A stretch of DNA of 64,000 nt from NCBI RefSeq assembly GCF_029846635.1, contig NZ_JARVTG010000001.1, positions 372,001 through 436,000 of the forward strand, read 5' to 3'. The stretch comes from Pokkaliibacter sp. MBI-7 (GTDB lineage: Bacteria > Pseudomonadota > Gammaproteobacteria > Pseudomonadales > Balneatricaceae). Each line of letters begins with the position of its first letter. The stretch's first letter is position 1. The notes under the pieces were generated by a model. It had not been told where the DNA came from. It did no database searches and saw only the letters and a program-made list of their open reading frames with translations. This document shows positions 44,923-52,974 of this stretch, piece by piece. The position numbers were made by a program, and so were the translations under genes.

Positions 44923-45731
44923 GTTCACAAAGCCTGCTCAAATGGGGTATCCGTGCCTATCTGACCCTGTTTTTCATCTATCTATTTATTCCGCTGATCA
45001 TCATGTCAACGGCCACCTTCAACGACAGCCGCTTCCCCACCATCATGCCGTGGAAGGGTTTTACCCTTAAATGGTTCGATGCCCTGTGGCAGGACGAAGG
45101 TATGTGGCAGGCGCTAGGCAACAGCGTCTGGGTTGCCGCTGGCGTAATGATCGTGGCACTACCGATCGGCGTCGCCTGCGCCTTGTTTCTGTCAACGGTG
45201 GAAGGCAAAGGCAAAACCTTTGTGTACTCCCTGATGATGTCCCCTCTCCTGACACCTGGAGTCATCATCGGTATCTCAACGCTGATTTTCTGGAAAGGTC
45301 TGGATGTCACCGGCGGTATCTTTCTGACGGTCATCGCCCAGACGACCTTTATCGCCGCTTACATCATGCTGATGGTACTGGCCCGCCTGCAGCGTTTTGA
45401 TCGTACGCTGGAACAGGCGGCCCTGAGTCTGGGAGCCAGTCACTGGCAGATTTTCCGCCGTATCATGCTGCCCTATCTCAAGCCCGCGATCATTTCGGCA
45501 GCGGTCATCGCCTTTCTGCAGTCCTTTGAGAACTACAACACCACCCTGTTCGTCAAAGGCTACGACACCACCCTGACCGTCTATATCGCGTCCAAGGTCA
45601 GAACAGGGCTCACTCCTGCGGTGAACGCACTGGGTCTGGTCATGATCAGTATTACCGTACTGCTGGCCATCGCCTATGAAGTCAAACGGCGACGTGAGGA
45701 GGCGGCTAACGGCGTCAACCACGACGCCTGA
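44919..45731 (+). CDS. Polyamine-type ABC permease (PotC-like)
   Basis: 270 residues, six transmembrane segments, EAA loop FDRTLEQAALSLGASHWQIFRRIMLPYLKPAI. ATGA overlap with the preceding permease. Second membrane half of the transporter; a terminator follows 17 bp after the stop. Confidence 0.92.
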   Translation: MSSQSLLKWGIRAYLTLFFIYLFIPLIIMSTATFNDSRFPTIMPWKGFTLKWFDALWQDEGMWQALGNSVWVAAGVMIVALPIGVACALFLSTVEGKGKTFVYSLMMSPLLTPGVIIGISTLIFWKGLDVTGGIFLTVIAQTTFIAAYIMLMVLARLQRFDRTLEQAALSLGASHWQIFRRIMLPYLKPAIISAAVIAFLQSFENYNTTLFVKGYDTTLTVYIASKVRTGLTPAVNALGLVMISITVLLAIAYEVKRRREEAANGVNHDA

Positions 45732-45748
45732 GCCATATCAGGAAGCCC

Positions 45749-45778
45749 AAAGCAGTGGCCAATCGGTCACTGCTTTTT
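45749..45778 (+). terminator. Rho-independent terminator of the polyamine-type ABC operon
   Basis: Nine-base perfect stem AAAGCAGTG / CACTGCTTT with a ten-base loop, ending in five Ts. Confidence 0.8.
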
Positions 45779-45813
45779 GTTTGGGTTACTGCTTTTGCGT
45801 GCAGGGGTTCAGT

Positions 45814-46737
45814 TCAATATCCGGCACTGGACTGCTGTGCCCACAGATGGGCAGCCATCAGGGCGCGCCACGGTGAGAATGCCTGCAGCCACTCTGCCGT
45901 TTCCTTGTCGGATATTTTTTCCGGACGCTGCAGCAACTGCTGCAGATTGCGCCGTACCGCCACATCGCCGTGCAGCGAACCATCCAGCCAGCCAAAGCCG
46001 CGCAACAGCGCATAGCTGACAGTCCAGGGGCCAATGCCTTTCACGGCCAGCAGTCGGCAGCTTACCGCTTCAGCCTGCGCCGCCGTCACCACAGGCTGCG
46101 CAAGCAGCGCTACCAGCTCCGCATCTCTGGCCACTCCCAGTAAGGCGATTGCCTTGCTGCGGGAGAATCCCAACGACCTTAGCTGTTCTTCATCCATACG
46201 AGCTACTGCCAGTGCATCAGGATGGCAAAACAGTCCTGAGGTATGCCGCAGATCAGCGTGCTGGATCAGTTTACGTCGCACCGCAATCGCCACACTGACA
46301 CTGATCTGCTGGCCAATAATGGCCCAGGCTACCGCCTCAAATGCGCTGGCGGATTGCGGTACGCGCAGCCCAGCCTGACGCTGCAGCAATGGCCCCACGA
46401 CAGGATCAGCGGCAAAATGCTGCTCGAAATGCGCCACCGGCTGATTGAGCCCCAGCATATGCCTGACCCAGGCCTCAAGGGTACGCTGCCCATCGGCAGA
46501 GCATGCTGTGTCGGAATCCAGTGTGACTGAGATATTCCGCTCAGTGAAAAACAGGCTCAGGCAGGCAGGTTGCCCCTGCCAGACCACACCTTTCAGCAAG
46601 CTGTCTTCAGTGACATGCTCAGACAACTGATCAGCATCACGACGATGAAAGGCCAGAAAGTCCTGCCGACGAAAGTTCTCCGGCAACGCTATGCTTAGCT
46701 GCATCGCAGCACCCTGTTTGTTCGATATTACCGCCAT
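45814..46737 (-). CDS. alkA: AlkA-type DNA-3-methyladenine glycosylase II
   Basis: About 307 residues. An N-terminal AlkA_N domain (FLAFHRRDADQLSEHVTEDSLLKGVVW) precedes a helix-hairpin-helix glycosylase domain: AFEAVAWAIIGQQISVSVA, LLAVKGIGPWTVSYALLRGFGWLDGSLHGDVAVRR, in which the aspartate of HGDVAVR is in the position of the catalytic residue. It removes alkylated bases. Start is uncertain between ATGs at 46737 and 46704. It follows ada after 45 bp and probably shares its message. Confidence 0.88.
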   Translation of the reverse strand: MAVISNKQGAAMQLSIALPENFRRQDFLAFHRRDADQLSEHVTEDSLLKGVVWQGQPACLSLFFTERNISVTLDSDTACSADGQRTLEAWVRHMLGLNQPVAHFEQHFAADPVVGPLLQRQAGLRVPQSASAFEAVAWAIIGQQISVSVAIAVRRKLIQHADLRHTSGLFCHPDALAVARMDEEQLRSLGFSRSKAIALLGVARDAELVALLAQPVVTAAQAEAVSCRLLAVKGIGPWTVSYALLRGFGWLDGSLHGDVAVRRNLQQLLQRPEKISDKETAEWLQAFSPWRALMAAHLWAQQSSAGY

Positions 46738-46782
46738 AGGCACCTGCTTACTGGAAAAATGGGGAGAGGAACCGGCTCACCA

Positions 46783-47916
46783 TCAGGGTACATCACGGCT
46801 CTGTTGCTCTTGCTGCAGCAGCCGGGCTTTGCGCTCCAGCCCCCAGCGATAGCCGGACAAACTGCCATCATTACGTACAACCCGATGGCAAGGGATGGCC
46901 ACGGCCAGCATATTGGCCGCACAGGCACTGGCGACCGCACGCACTGCTTTGGGTGAACCGATACGTTGCGCCACTTCGCTGTAACTCAGAGTTTGCCCGA
47001 CAGGAATCTGCAGCAACGCCTGCCACACCCGCTGCTGAAAAGCCGTGCCGCGAATATCCAGCGGCAAACTGATGCCGACCGCTGGTTGCTCGACCATGCC
47101 GACAACCTGTGCCACCCACTGCTCGAACTCGGCATCAGCACCGATCAGCTCCGCAGCCGGAAACGCTTCCTGCAGCTGCAACAGCAGCCGCTCAGCATCA
47201 TCCCCCAGCCAGATAGCACACAGGCCCTTGTCACTGCCCGCCACCAACAGGGCACCCAGCGAACACTGAGCCAGAGCAAAGCGAATCAGAGTGTCCTTGC
47301 CGCCAGCACGGTAGCGACTGGGCGTCATACCCAGCAGCTGATCAGCATGCTCATAAAATCGGCTGCTGGACTGATAACCCGCCTGATAAATGGCATCCGT
47401 CACCCTGGCTTCGTCCTGTAATGCAGCTCGCATACGTTCTGCCCGTACCCCGGCGGCAAACTCTCTGGGAGTCAGCCCCGTCAGGCGTTTGAACAGACGA
47501 TGCAGATAAAACACGCTCAGCCCGACGGTAGCGGCCAGCGTGTCCAGCGAAGGCTCCTGCTCCGCTTCTTTGATCAGACGGCACACCTGCGCCACTTTTT
47601 CCATCTGCTGCATGTCCAGTGAAGGCTGATCAGGTTTGCAGCGCTTGCAGGGTCGAAATCCAGCCTGCTCAGCCTGCACAGGCGTCAGGAAAAAATCGAC
47701 GTTCTCAGGCAGGGCAGTTCGCGCTGCGCAGCTCGGGCGACAATAGACGCCGGTCGTTGCCACGCTGTAGTAAAACTGCCCATCTGCTGACTTGTCACGG
47801 CTCACGACCTGTTGCCAGCGCGGATCCGCCTCGGTCTGCAGACGCTTTTGCAAGCGACGCTCGGCAGCAGTATGGACGGTGCCACTGGTGTGAGATTTTT
47901 CAGTAGACGCAGACAT
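46783..47916 (-). CDS. ada: Ada, methylphosphotriester/O6-methylguanine methyltransferase and activator
   Basis: 377 residues in three parts: a zinc-binding methyl-phosphotriester domain (FYYSVATTGVYCRPSCAART ... FRPCKRCKPDQ with four cysteines), an AraC-type HTH (PSLDTLAATVGLSVFYLHRLFKRLTGLTPREFAAG), and an O6-methylguanine methyltransferase domain with the active PCHRVV cysteine near residue 350. Self-methylation turns it into an activator of its own operon. All key cysteines are present. An Ada-box match lies about 70 bp upstream. Confidence 0.94.
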   Translation of the reverse strand: MSASTEKSHTSGTVHTAAERRLQKRLQTEADPRWQQVVSRDKSADGQFYYSVATTGVYCRPSCAARTALPENVDFFLTPVQAEQAGFRPCKRCKPDQPSLDMQQMEKVAQVCRLIKEAEQEPSLDTLAATVGLSVFYLHRLFKRLTGLTPREFAAGVRAERMRAALQDEARVTDAIYQAGYQSSSRFYEHADQLLGMTPSRYRAGGKDTLIRFALAQCSLGALLVAGSDKGLCAIWLGDDAERLLLQLQEAFPAAELIGADAEFEQWVAQVVGMVEQPAVGISLPLDIRGTAFQQRVWQALLQIPVGQTLSYSEVAQRIGSPKAVRAVASACAANMLAVAIPCHRVVRNDGSLSGYRWGLERKARLLQQEQQSRDVP

Positions 47917-47982
47917 GGTATTGATCCTCTGGCAAACACCCCTTCAGCCTACGCATAGCAAGAAGGTGACTCACTCCGCGTC

Positions 47983-47995
47983 TTGCTTTCAAATT
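47983..47995 (-). promoter_or_regulatory. Ada box
   Basis: Minus-strand AAT, six bases, GCAA, the sequence recognised by methylated Ada in E. coli, 67-79 bp before the ada start, a position compatible with activation. Confidence 0.55.
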
Positions 47996-48020
47996 CGCTG
48001 TTTGCCGTTCGCCTCACAAT

Positions 48021-48527
48021 TCACGCTGACGAGTCCTGATTGAGATTGGCTGCCATTTTGGCCAGCAGGCGCTGCAACTGATCATGCTCTTCCTGGGTTA
48101 TACCGGCCATGCTCTGCTTTTCAACCGCTGCGACAGCGATGACGGCCTCCTCCAGTACAGCGATCCCCTTCGGCGCCAGCTTCACCAGCTGGCTGCGCCC
48201 GTCATCGGGATTAGGCACACGCTCTACCCACTCCTGCGTTTCCAGGCGTTTGAGCACCTTGGTTAAGCCACCGGAACTGATCAGCATGAAGTAACACAAC
48301 TGTGTCGGGCTGAGCATGTAAGGCTCACCCTGTGAACGCAATGCAGCCAGCGCTTCGGCATCGGCAACCTGCAGCCCCAGTGGAGCAATGGCGTTGGCAT
48401 AGGCAGCAATCAGTGAGTCGTAGGTACGATAGACCGACCAGACGCCGGGGGCTTTGGCGTGCAGGGCCTGGGGCCAGGATTTTGACACCAGCTCAATGAG
48501 CGTTTCGACCGGTGCATGTGTCTTCAT
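48021..48527 (-). CDS. MarR-family transcriptional regulator
   Basis: 168 residues. Winged-helix core LSPTQLCYFMLISSGGLTKVLKRLETQEWVERVPNPDDGRSQLVKLAPKG (about residues 73-122) is typical MarR, with dimerising helices at both ends. Usually a ligand-released repressor. It is divergent from the SMR exporter; two copies of a palindromic site lie between them, so it probably controls both genes. Confidence 0.9.
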   Translation of the reverse strand: MKTHAPVETLIELVSKSWPQALHAKAPGVWSVYRTYDSLIAAYANAIAPLGLQVADAEALAALRSQGEPYMLSPTQLCYFMLISSGGLTKVLKRLETQEWVERVPNPDDGRSQLVKLAPKGIAVLEEAVIAVAAVEKQSMAGITQEEHDQLQRLLAKMAANLNQDSSA

Positions 48528-48620
48528 CAGCTATCTGTGCTCTCTCTTTTGGTCTCGGACAACTATAAATTGGCAGGCCAATCACCTCATCTGTCATGAG
48601 GTTGCAATCTTCAAAGGTTA

Positions 48621-48672
48621 TTTATCTTGCCAGAAAGATAAACTATCGCTAGCATATCTTTCCAGAAAGACA
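48621..48672. promoter_or_regulatory. Tandem palindromic operators between marR-type gene and SMR exporter
   Basis: Copy 1 (48621-48642): perfect arms TTTATCTT / AAGATAAA around GCCAGA. Copy 2 (48655-48672): TATCTT-TCCAGA-AAGACA, the same core with one arm mismatch. Centres are 32 bp apart, three helical turns, so two dimers would bind the same DNA face. Confidence 0.7.
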
Positions 48673-48748
48673 AATTCTCAGGCAGACCCACTCCGGTGTC
48701 TTCGGGAAGTCATGGCCCGGCTTACTTTCGCGGGCAGAGGTAGAAAAA

Positions 48749-49066
48749 ATGAATCCCTGGTTCTGTTTGCTGCTGGCCGGTATGGCCGAGGTAGGCTTTA
48801 CCTATTTCCTCAAAATGTCCGAAGGTCTGACCAGAATATGGCCGACCTTTGGCTTTATCCTGATGGCCGGTCTGAGCTTCACGCTGATGACCAAAGCCAT
48901 GGCTCACTTACCCCTGAGCACCGTTTATGCCGTCTGGTGTGGCGTCGGCATTGCCGGAACGGCACTGATGAGCATGTTGCTGCTGGGCGAAACCGTTACC
49001 CTGCTGAAAGCAGCATGCCTGCTGCTACTGGTCATTTCCGTCGTCGGTTTGAAAGTGCTGGCTTAA
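48749..49066 (+). CDS. SMR-family small multidrug/guanidinium exporter
   Basis: 105 residues, four transmembrane helices, with the essential glutamate at position 14 (LLAGMAEVGFTYFLK) and VYAVWCGVGIAGTALMSMLLLGE, closer to SugE/Gdx than to EmrE. It should exchange a cation for protons. AGAGG lies eight bases before the ATG. The leader (48680-48735) can form two short hairpins (CCG/CGG, GCCCG/CGGGC) but shows no guanidine riboswitch motif I can recognise. Confidence 0.9.
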   Translation: MNPWFCLLLAGMAEVGFTYFLKMSEGLTRIWPTFGFILMAGLSFTLMTKAMAHLPLSTVYAVWCGVGIAGTALMSMLLLGETVTLLKAACLLLLVISVVGLKVLA

Positions 49067-49089
49067 CCGGCTCAGCGCGATTGCCCCCT

Positions 49090-49121
49090 GAGGCGGGTTG
49101 CCAGAACAGGCAACCCGCCTC
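49090..49121 (+). terminator. Hairpin after the SMR exporter gene
   Basis: Thirteen-base perfect stem GAGGCGGGTTGCC / GGCAACCCGCCTC with a six-base loop, 24 bp after the stop; no T run, so an intrinsic terminator is likely but not classic. Confidence 0.6.
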
Positions 49122-49267
49122 GAAATCTCTGCATCATCCCGGAACCGACTCGTAATCCGATCAACGTCTTCCTCTCCCTGAGCCTTTTTTAAATCTGCAG
49201 CTCAGACCGCCACCGTTCGCAATCTGACACCAGAGTGTCGCCTTTCAATTCAAACAGATAAAACGGT

Positions 49268-49286
49268 TGATAATCATTTTTATTAG
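49268..49286 (+). promoter_or_regulatory. Fur box before sodA
   Basis: TGATAAT-C-ATTTTTA within 49268-49286 matches the Fur 7-1-7 pattern, about 100 bp before the start codon. The rest of the 49122-49382 interval shows no gene. Confidence 0.6.
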
Positions 49287-49382
49287 CGTTAAATACTTCC
49301 CTGCCCGGCGGTCAATACCGCCACTTTGTCACCCGGTGACCCCTTATTCACTGAGCGATACCCTCGCACGCAGGAGCACAGC

Positions 49383-49994
49383 ATGTCTCATACTCTTCCT
49401 TCCTTGCCTTACGCCTACGACGCTCTGGAACCTCATCTTGATGCACGCACCATGGAGATCCACCACTCCAAGCATCATCAGACTTACGTCAATGGTCTGA
49501 ACACGGCCCTGTCAGACTACCCTGACCTGCAAGCCCTGCCAGTAGAGAAACTGCTGGAAGATATGAATGCCATCCCTGAAGCCATTCGTGGTGCCATCCG
49601 TAACCACGGTGGCGGTCATGCCAACCACAGCCTGTTCTGGCTGGTCATGAGCCCTGAAGGGGGTGGTGAGCCCACCGGTGCACTGGGTGATGCCATCACC
49701 GCCACCTTTGGCTCTTTTGCCCAGCTGAAGGAAAAGTTCAACGCCGCAGCCACCACCCGTTTCGGTAGCGGCTGGGCATGGCTGGCTGTCGACAAACAGG
49801 GCCAGCTGGTCGTCACCAGCACCGCCAATCAGGACTCCGTCATTTCCGACGGTCTGACCCCCATTCTGGGCCTGGATGTCTGGGAACACGCTTACTACCT
49901 GCACTATCAGAACCGTCGCCCTGACTACATTCAGGCGTTCTGGAATGTCATTAACTGGAATGAAGTCAGCACGCGTTTTGCGGCAACCCGCTAA
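49383..49994 (+). CDS. sodA: Superoxide dismutase, manganese type
   Basis: 203 residues. Metal ligands: His in LDARTMEIHHSKHHQTYV, NHGGGHANHSLFW, and DVWEHAYYLHYQNRRPDY (Asp and His). The GGGH and GLDVWEHAYY patterns with LGLDV fit the Mn (SodA) rather than Fe subgroup. Cytoplasmic removal of superoxide. GGAG precedes the ATG at 49383; the longer frame starts 19 codons earlier without a site. The Fur box upstream fits the known swap to Mn-SOD when iron is scarce. Confidence 0.93.
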   Translation: MSHTLPSLPYAYDALEPHLDARTMEIHHSKHHQTYVNGLNTALSDYPDLQALPVEKLLEDMNAIPEAIRGAIRNHGGGHANHSLFWLVMSPEGGGEPTGALGDAITATFGSFAQLKEKFNAAATTRFGSGWAWLAVDKQGQLVVTSTANQDSVISDGLTPILGLDVWEHAYYLHYQNRRPDYIQAFWNVINWNEVSTRFAATR

Positions 49995-50020
49995 GCAGAT
50001 TAACGGTTGGCTAAAATAGT

Positions 50021-50042
50021 CAGGGGCGCAACTGCGCCCCTG
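50021..50042. terminator. Bidirectional hairpin between sodA and the PhoD-like gene
   Basis: Nine-base perfect stem CAGGGGCGC / GCGCCCCTG with a four-base loop, between two convergent genes; a short T-rich run follows on the minus strand (ACTATTTTAG). Confidence 0.65.
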
Positions 50043-50063
50043 ACTGTCGTTGTGGAACTGCCC

Positions 50064-51584
50064 TCATTCCCGCCAGTTGATCACTTTACAGATCGGCTCA
50101 TCCTCATCTTCCTGATACCACTTACACCACAAACGCCCTTTCTGCGCTTCCTCATCAGGCTCGATGGACAGCCAGTTACGCTGCCCCAGCAGGTAGTTGC
50201 CTTTGCGGGTCAGAGGTAGCTGACGTGCGCGAATGTCTTTCTCCACCAGCTCCTCACGTCCAGCCACGCTTTCCAGCACATAACGCACCAACGCCGGCGG
50301 CACCGGGTGCACGACACCTGATGAGACCAGCTGATAGAGGGCTTTCCCCTGCTCTTTATGCCGGGCCAGTTGCGACTCAATAACTGCATATGCCCCCACA
50401 TGCACATCACCGGACAGCAAGGTAATGCGGCAATGCTTCTCGGTGGCCAGATCAAACAGGCGATGAATGAAACGCAGACGCTCCTGACGATGCGCCTCAC
50501 TGCGCCAGTGATCGAGCAGGTCATCTTCCAGCTCCTGCTGACCCGGTAGCGTCTGCAGCAGGCTTTCCAGATAACTGAGATCAAGATAGGCCAGCGGAAT
50601 ACTGGAAAGAATCAGCAAATGCTGGGGTTCAGGCTCGTGGGCGGTCTGTGGCTGCCAGCCGTCAAGCCAGGCGTAAATTTTGTCCCAGCTGTCTGGCGCA
50701 ATAATCTGCATCGGCTTGGGCTGACGCTCGCTGCGCAGATCCAGCGCCAGAATACTGACGTTCCCCAGACCGGCAAACTGCAGGTTCATGGTGCCGTCAA
50801 TACTGGCCGGATGAGCCTCGTTGCCGCCGTCCTTCAGCTGCTGCTGGAACAGGTGGAAGTAGCGCCTGGCCGCGGTAAAAATCCCCTTGTGCACGTCACT
50901 GCCATGCAGCTTTTCAGGATATGACCCCCAACCGTCCATGATGTCGTGGTCATCCCACATCATGATGGTGGGCACCGCTGCCAGCATCGCCGCAGGCTCC
51001 TGCTGTGACCAGCGCTCGATATACAGCTCGGCGAAAAAGCTGTCGATCTGATTAAGAGCGGCGGTACCCAGCTTCACTTTCTGCCGCTGATCCACTGACT
51101 TCTCCAGCCAGCCCTTGAGTGCACTGACCTTGCCCCAGATGCTGTCGGAATAGACCTGATCACCGCCCATCAGCAGCAGGTGATAGCCCTGCTCGTCATG
51201 CTGGCTCTTGATCCGGCTCCAGTTGGCATTGGGATACGTGACCGACTTCATCAGCTTGGGATCAGAGAAGCCATTGCAGGATACATAAGCCATTCTGGGA
51301 GCCTGCCCGACAGCAGGAATGTGCAGGTGATACGCCTTGCCCGCCAGTTCAAAGGTCACCGCACCGCTGCCGAGGGCAGCGTTCATTTCCATACGCCAGG
51401 CACGGTATCTGGGATTACTAAAAGGCATATCAGCCAGATGCACAGTATTACCCTGTTGCAGCGGGCTGACGGTCTTGAGAAGGGGAACATCGTCACCGAT
51501 ATCAGTGACGATCAGCGCAGAGAACTGCCAGGTGCTGCCAGTAAATCCACGAAACTGCAGCACGGGGCCAAGACGAATTGCCAT
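50064..51584 (-). CDS. PhoD-like metallophosphatase family protein
   Basis: About 506 residues. Motifs LLMGGDQVYSD, MMWDDHDIMDGWGSYP and LLSGDVHVGAYAV are the metal-binding clusters of the PhoD-like alkaline phosphatase family; there is no signal peptide, so it appears cytoplasmic, unlike secreted PhoD. Substrate unknown. The ATG at 51584 has GGGAG eight bases upstream, while the frame could begin twelve codons earlier. Convergent with sodA. Confidence 0.85.
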   Translation of the reverse strand: MAIRLGPVLQFRGFTGSTWQFSALIVTDIGDDVPLLKTVSPLQQGNTVHLADMPFSNPRYRAWRMEMNAALGSGAVTFELAGKAYHLHIPAVGQAPRMAYVSCNGFSDPKLMKSVTYPNANWSRIKSQHDEQGYHLLLMGGDQVYSDSIWGKVSALKGWLEKSVDQRQKVKLGTAALNQIDSFFAELYIERWSQQEPAAMLAAVPTIMMWDDHDIMDGWGSYPEKLHGSDVHKGIFTAARRYFHLFQQQLKDGGNEAHPASIDGTMNLQFAGLGNVSILALDLRSERQPKPMQIIAPDSWDKIYAWLDGWQPQTAHEPEPQHLLILSSIPLAYLDLSYLESLLQTLPGQQELEDDLLDHWRSEAHRQERLRFIHRLFDLATEKHCRITLLSGDVHVGAYAVIESQLARHKEQGKALYQLVSSGVVHPVPPALVRYVLESVAGREELVEKDIRARQLPLTRKGNYLLGQRNWLSIEPDEEAQKGRLWCKWYQEDEDEPICKVINWRE

Positions 51585-51665
51585 ACGGTTCACTCCCTGA
51601 TCATTGTTTTTACCCGCCATGTCCAGTGCATGGCGTCAGACAGTGTAGATCAGGCAGGGGGAATG

Positions 51666-52277
51666 TCAGCTCATTCCGGTGTAACGGCCGGGTTTGTGGT
51701 TAACGGTCAATACCAGATTGAGCATCACCGCACCCAGCACGGACAGAGCGATGCGCTCCGGTTCAACCACCAGCAGGGACAGCAGAACGACAGTGCAGTC
51801 CACCACCATCTGCAGCTTGCCAGCACGCAGGCCGTAACGATCCTGCACGTACAGCGCCAGAATGTTAATGCCACCGAGACTGGCCTTGTGCCGGAACAGC
51901 ATCAGGAAACCGGTGCCCATCAGGCCGCCCCCGAACAGCGTGGCAAATACGCTATTTACATCAGAGAAGTGAATCAGGTGCGGCAGCACTTCCGTCCAGC
52001 CGGACAGCAGCGCTACCGAGCAGAAGGTTTTAATGGTGAAGTGCCAGCCCATACGCTTGATGGCCAGATAGTAGAACGGCAGGTTGATGACGAAAAACAC
52101 CAGACCAAAGCTGTAACCAGACAGGTAATGCAGCAGGAAGGCCAGCCCGGCAGTTCCCCCCGTCAGCAGGCCGCAGTTCAGGTACAGATTGGCACCCAGT
52201 GCAATAAATAGCGTGCCCAGCACGATGGCCAGTATATCCTCCAGCCAGCTGTGCCTCTCATAGGCCACATCGCTCAT
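51666..52277 (-). CDS. YitT-family (DUF161) integral membrane protein
   Basis: 203 residues with about five to six hydrophobic helices; GTLFIALGANLYLNCGLLTGGTAGLAFLLHYLSGYSFGLVFFVINLPFYYLA is the YitT family core. Function unknown. The ATG at 52277 follows GAGGAA and gives the normal length; an upstream frame adds 19 polar residues. It stands alone. Confidence 0.82.
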   Translation of the reverse strand: MSDVAYERHSWLEDILAIVLGTLFIALGANLYLNCGLLTGGTAGLAFLLHYLSGYSFGLVFFVINLPFYYLAIKRMGWHFTIKTFCSVALLSGWTEVLPHLIHFSDVNSVFATLFGGGLMGTGFLMLFRHKASLGGINILALYVQDRYGLRAGKLQMVVDCTVVLLSLLVVEPERIALSVLGAVMLNLVLTVNHKPGRYTGMS

Positions 52278-52536
52278 GATCAGATCTTTCCTCGAGAACT
52301 TTTTAGGCGGTAAATTATTCGCGCAATTCTCCATTCAAAGAAAAGATCATTCAACAATGATCCTGTAAAAAATCGAAACTATTGAGCTTAGGCATAATCA
52401 GGAAAGAAACCTCCAGAATGACAGCACGCTTTGATAGCACTGCTCCCGGTCGCTGCGATTTGCACTGGGCGCATTCAATGGCTAAATAGTGAACAGGACT
52501 GCAGTGATTGACAGGCAAGTACTGACAGGAGGCGCC

Positions 52537-52974
52537 ATGGGCTGGATTACCGTCGCCCGCTATACCTACCCCTACGAGGCCCATATTGCCCGCGGCAAGC
52601 TGGATAATGCCGGAATCGAAGCCTTCATCGCCGATGAACACACCATCAGCACCCACTGGATCTACTCACAGGCGTTAGGCGGGGTGCGGGTGCAGGTTCA
52701 GGAGGAAAGCAAGGATCTTGCTTTAAGGGTACTGGCAGAAGAAACAAACGTGCAGGATGACATGCCAGAGCGCAGTGAACCGGATCTGCACTGTCACTGC
52801 CCGCGCTGCAGCAGCACCGCTCTGGAACCTGCGCTGTATCAGGCCAAAACCACCCAGCTGCTGTTTCTACTGTTTGGCACCACGCCGGGCGAGCAGCAAC
52901 AGGGCACGCGCTGCCGCAGCTGCGGCTTCTTCTGGGACGAAGCCCCGTCCACACAGACACATCAGTCCGTCTGA
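52537..52974 (+). CDS. DUF2007 protein with C-terminal zinc ribbon
   Basis: 145 residues. Residues 1-75 (WITVARYTYPYEAHIARGKLDNAGIEAFIADEHT) are the DUF2007 PII-like fold; residues 86-133 hold CHCPRCSS and CRSCGFFW, a two-CxxC zinc ribbon separated by a hydrophobic stretch. Function unknown. AGGAGG four bases before the ATG decides the start. Its stop codon touches the stop of the convergent LysR gene with no bases between. Confidence 0.82.
   Translation: MGWITVARYTYPYEAHIARGKLDNAGIEAFIADEHTISTHWIYSQALGGVRVQVQEESKDLALRVLAEETNVQDDMPERSEPDLHCHCPRCSSTALEPALYQAKTTQLLFLLFGTTPGEQQQGTRCRSCGFFWDEAPSTQTHQSV

Noticed and set aside
48670..48748. Guanidine riboswitch before the Gdx-like exporter
   Set aside because: Neither the paired ACGR tetraloop hairpins of the mini-ykkC class nor the conserved ykkC-I segments are present; only short generic hairpins are.
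51180..52211. 343-residue open frame antisense to the PhoD-like and YitT-like genes
   Set aside because: It runs across two real genes and their gap, has no ribosome site and no recognisable domain; Gln/His-rich translation is typical of an antisense shadow.
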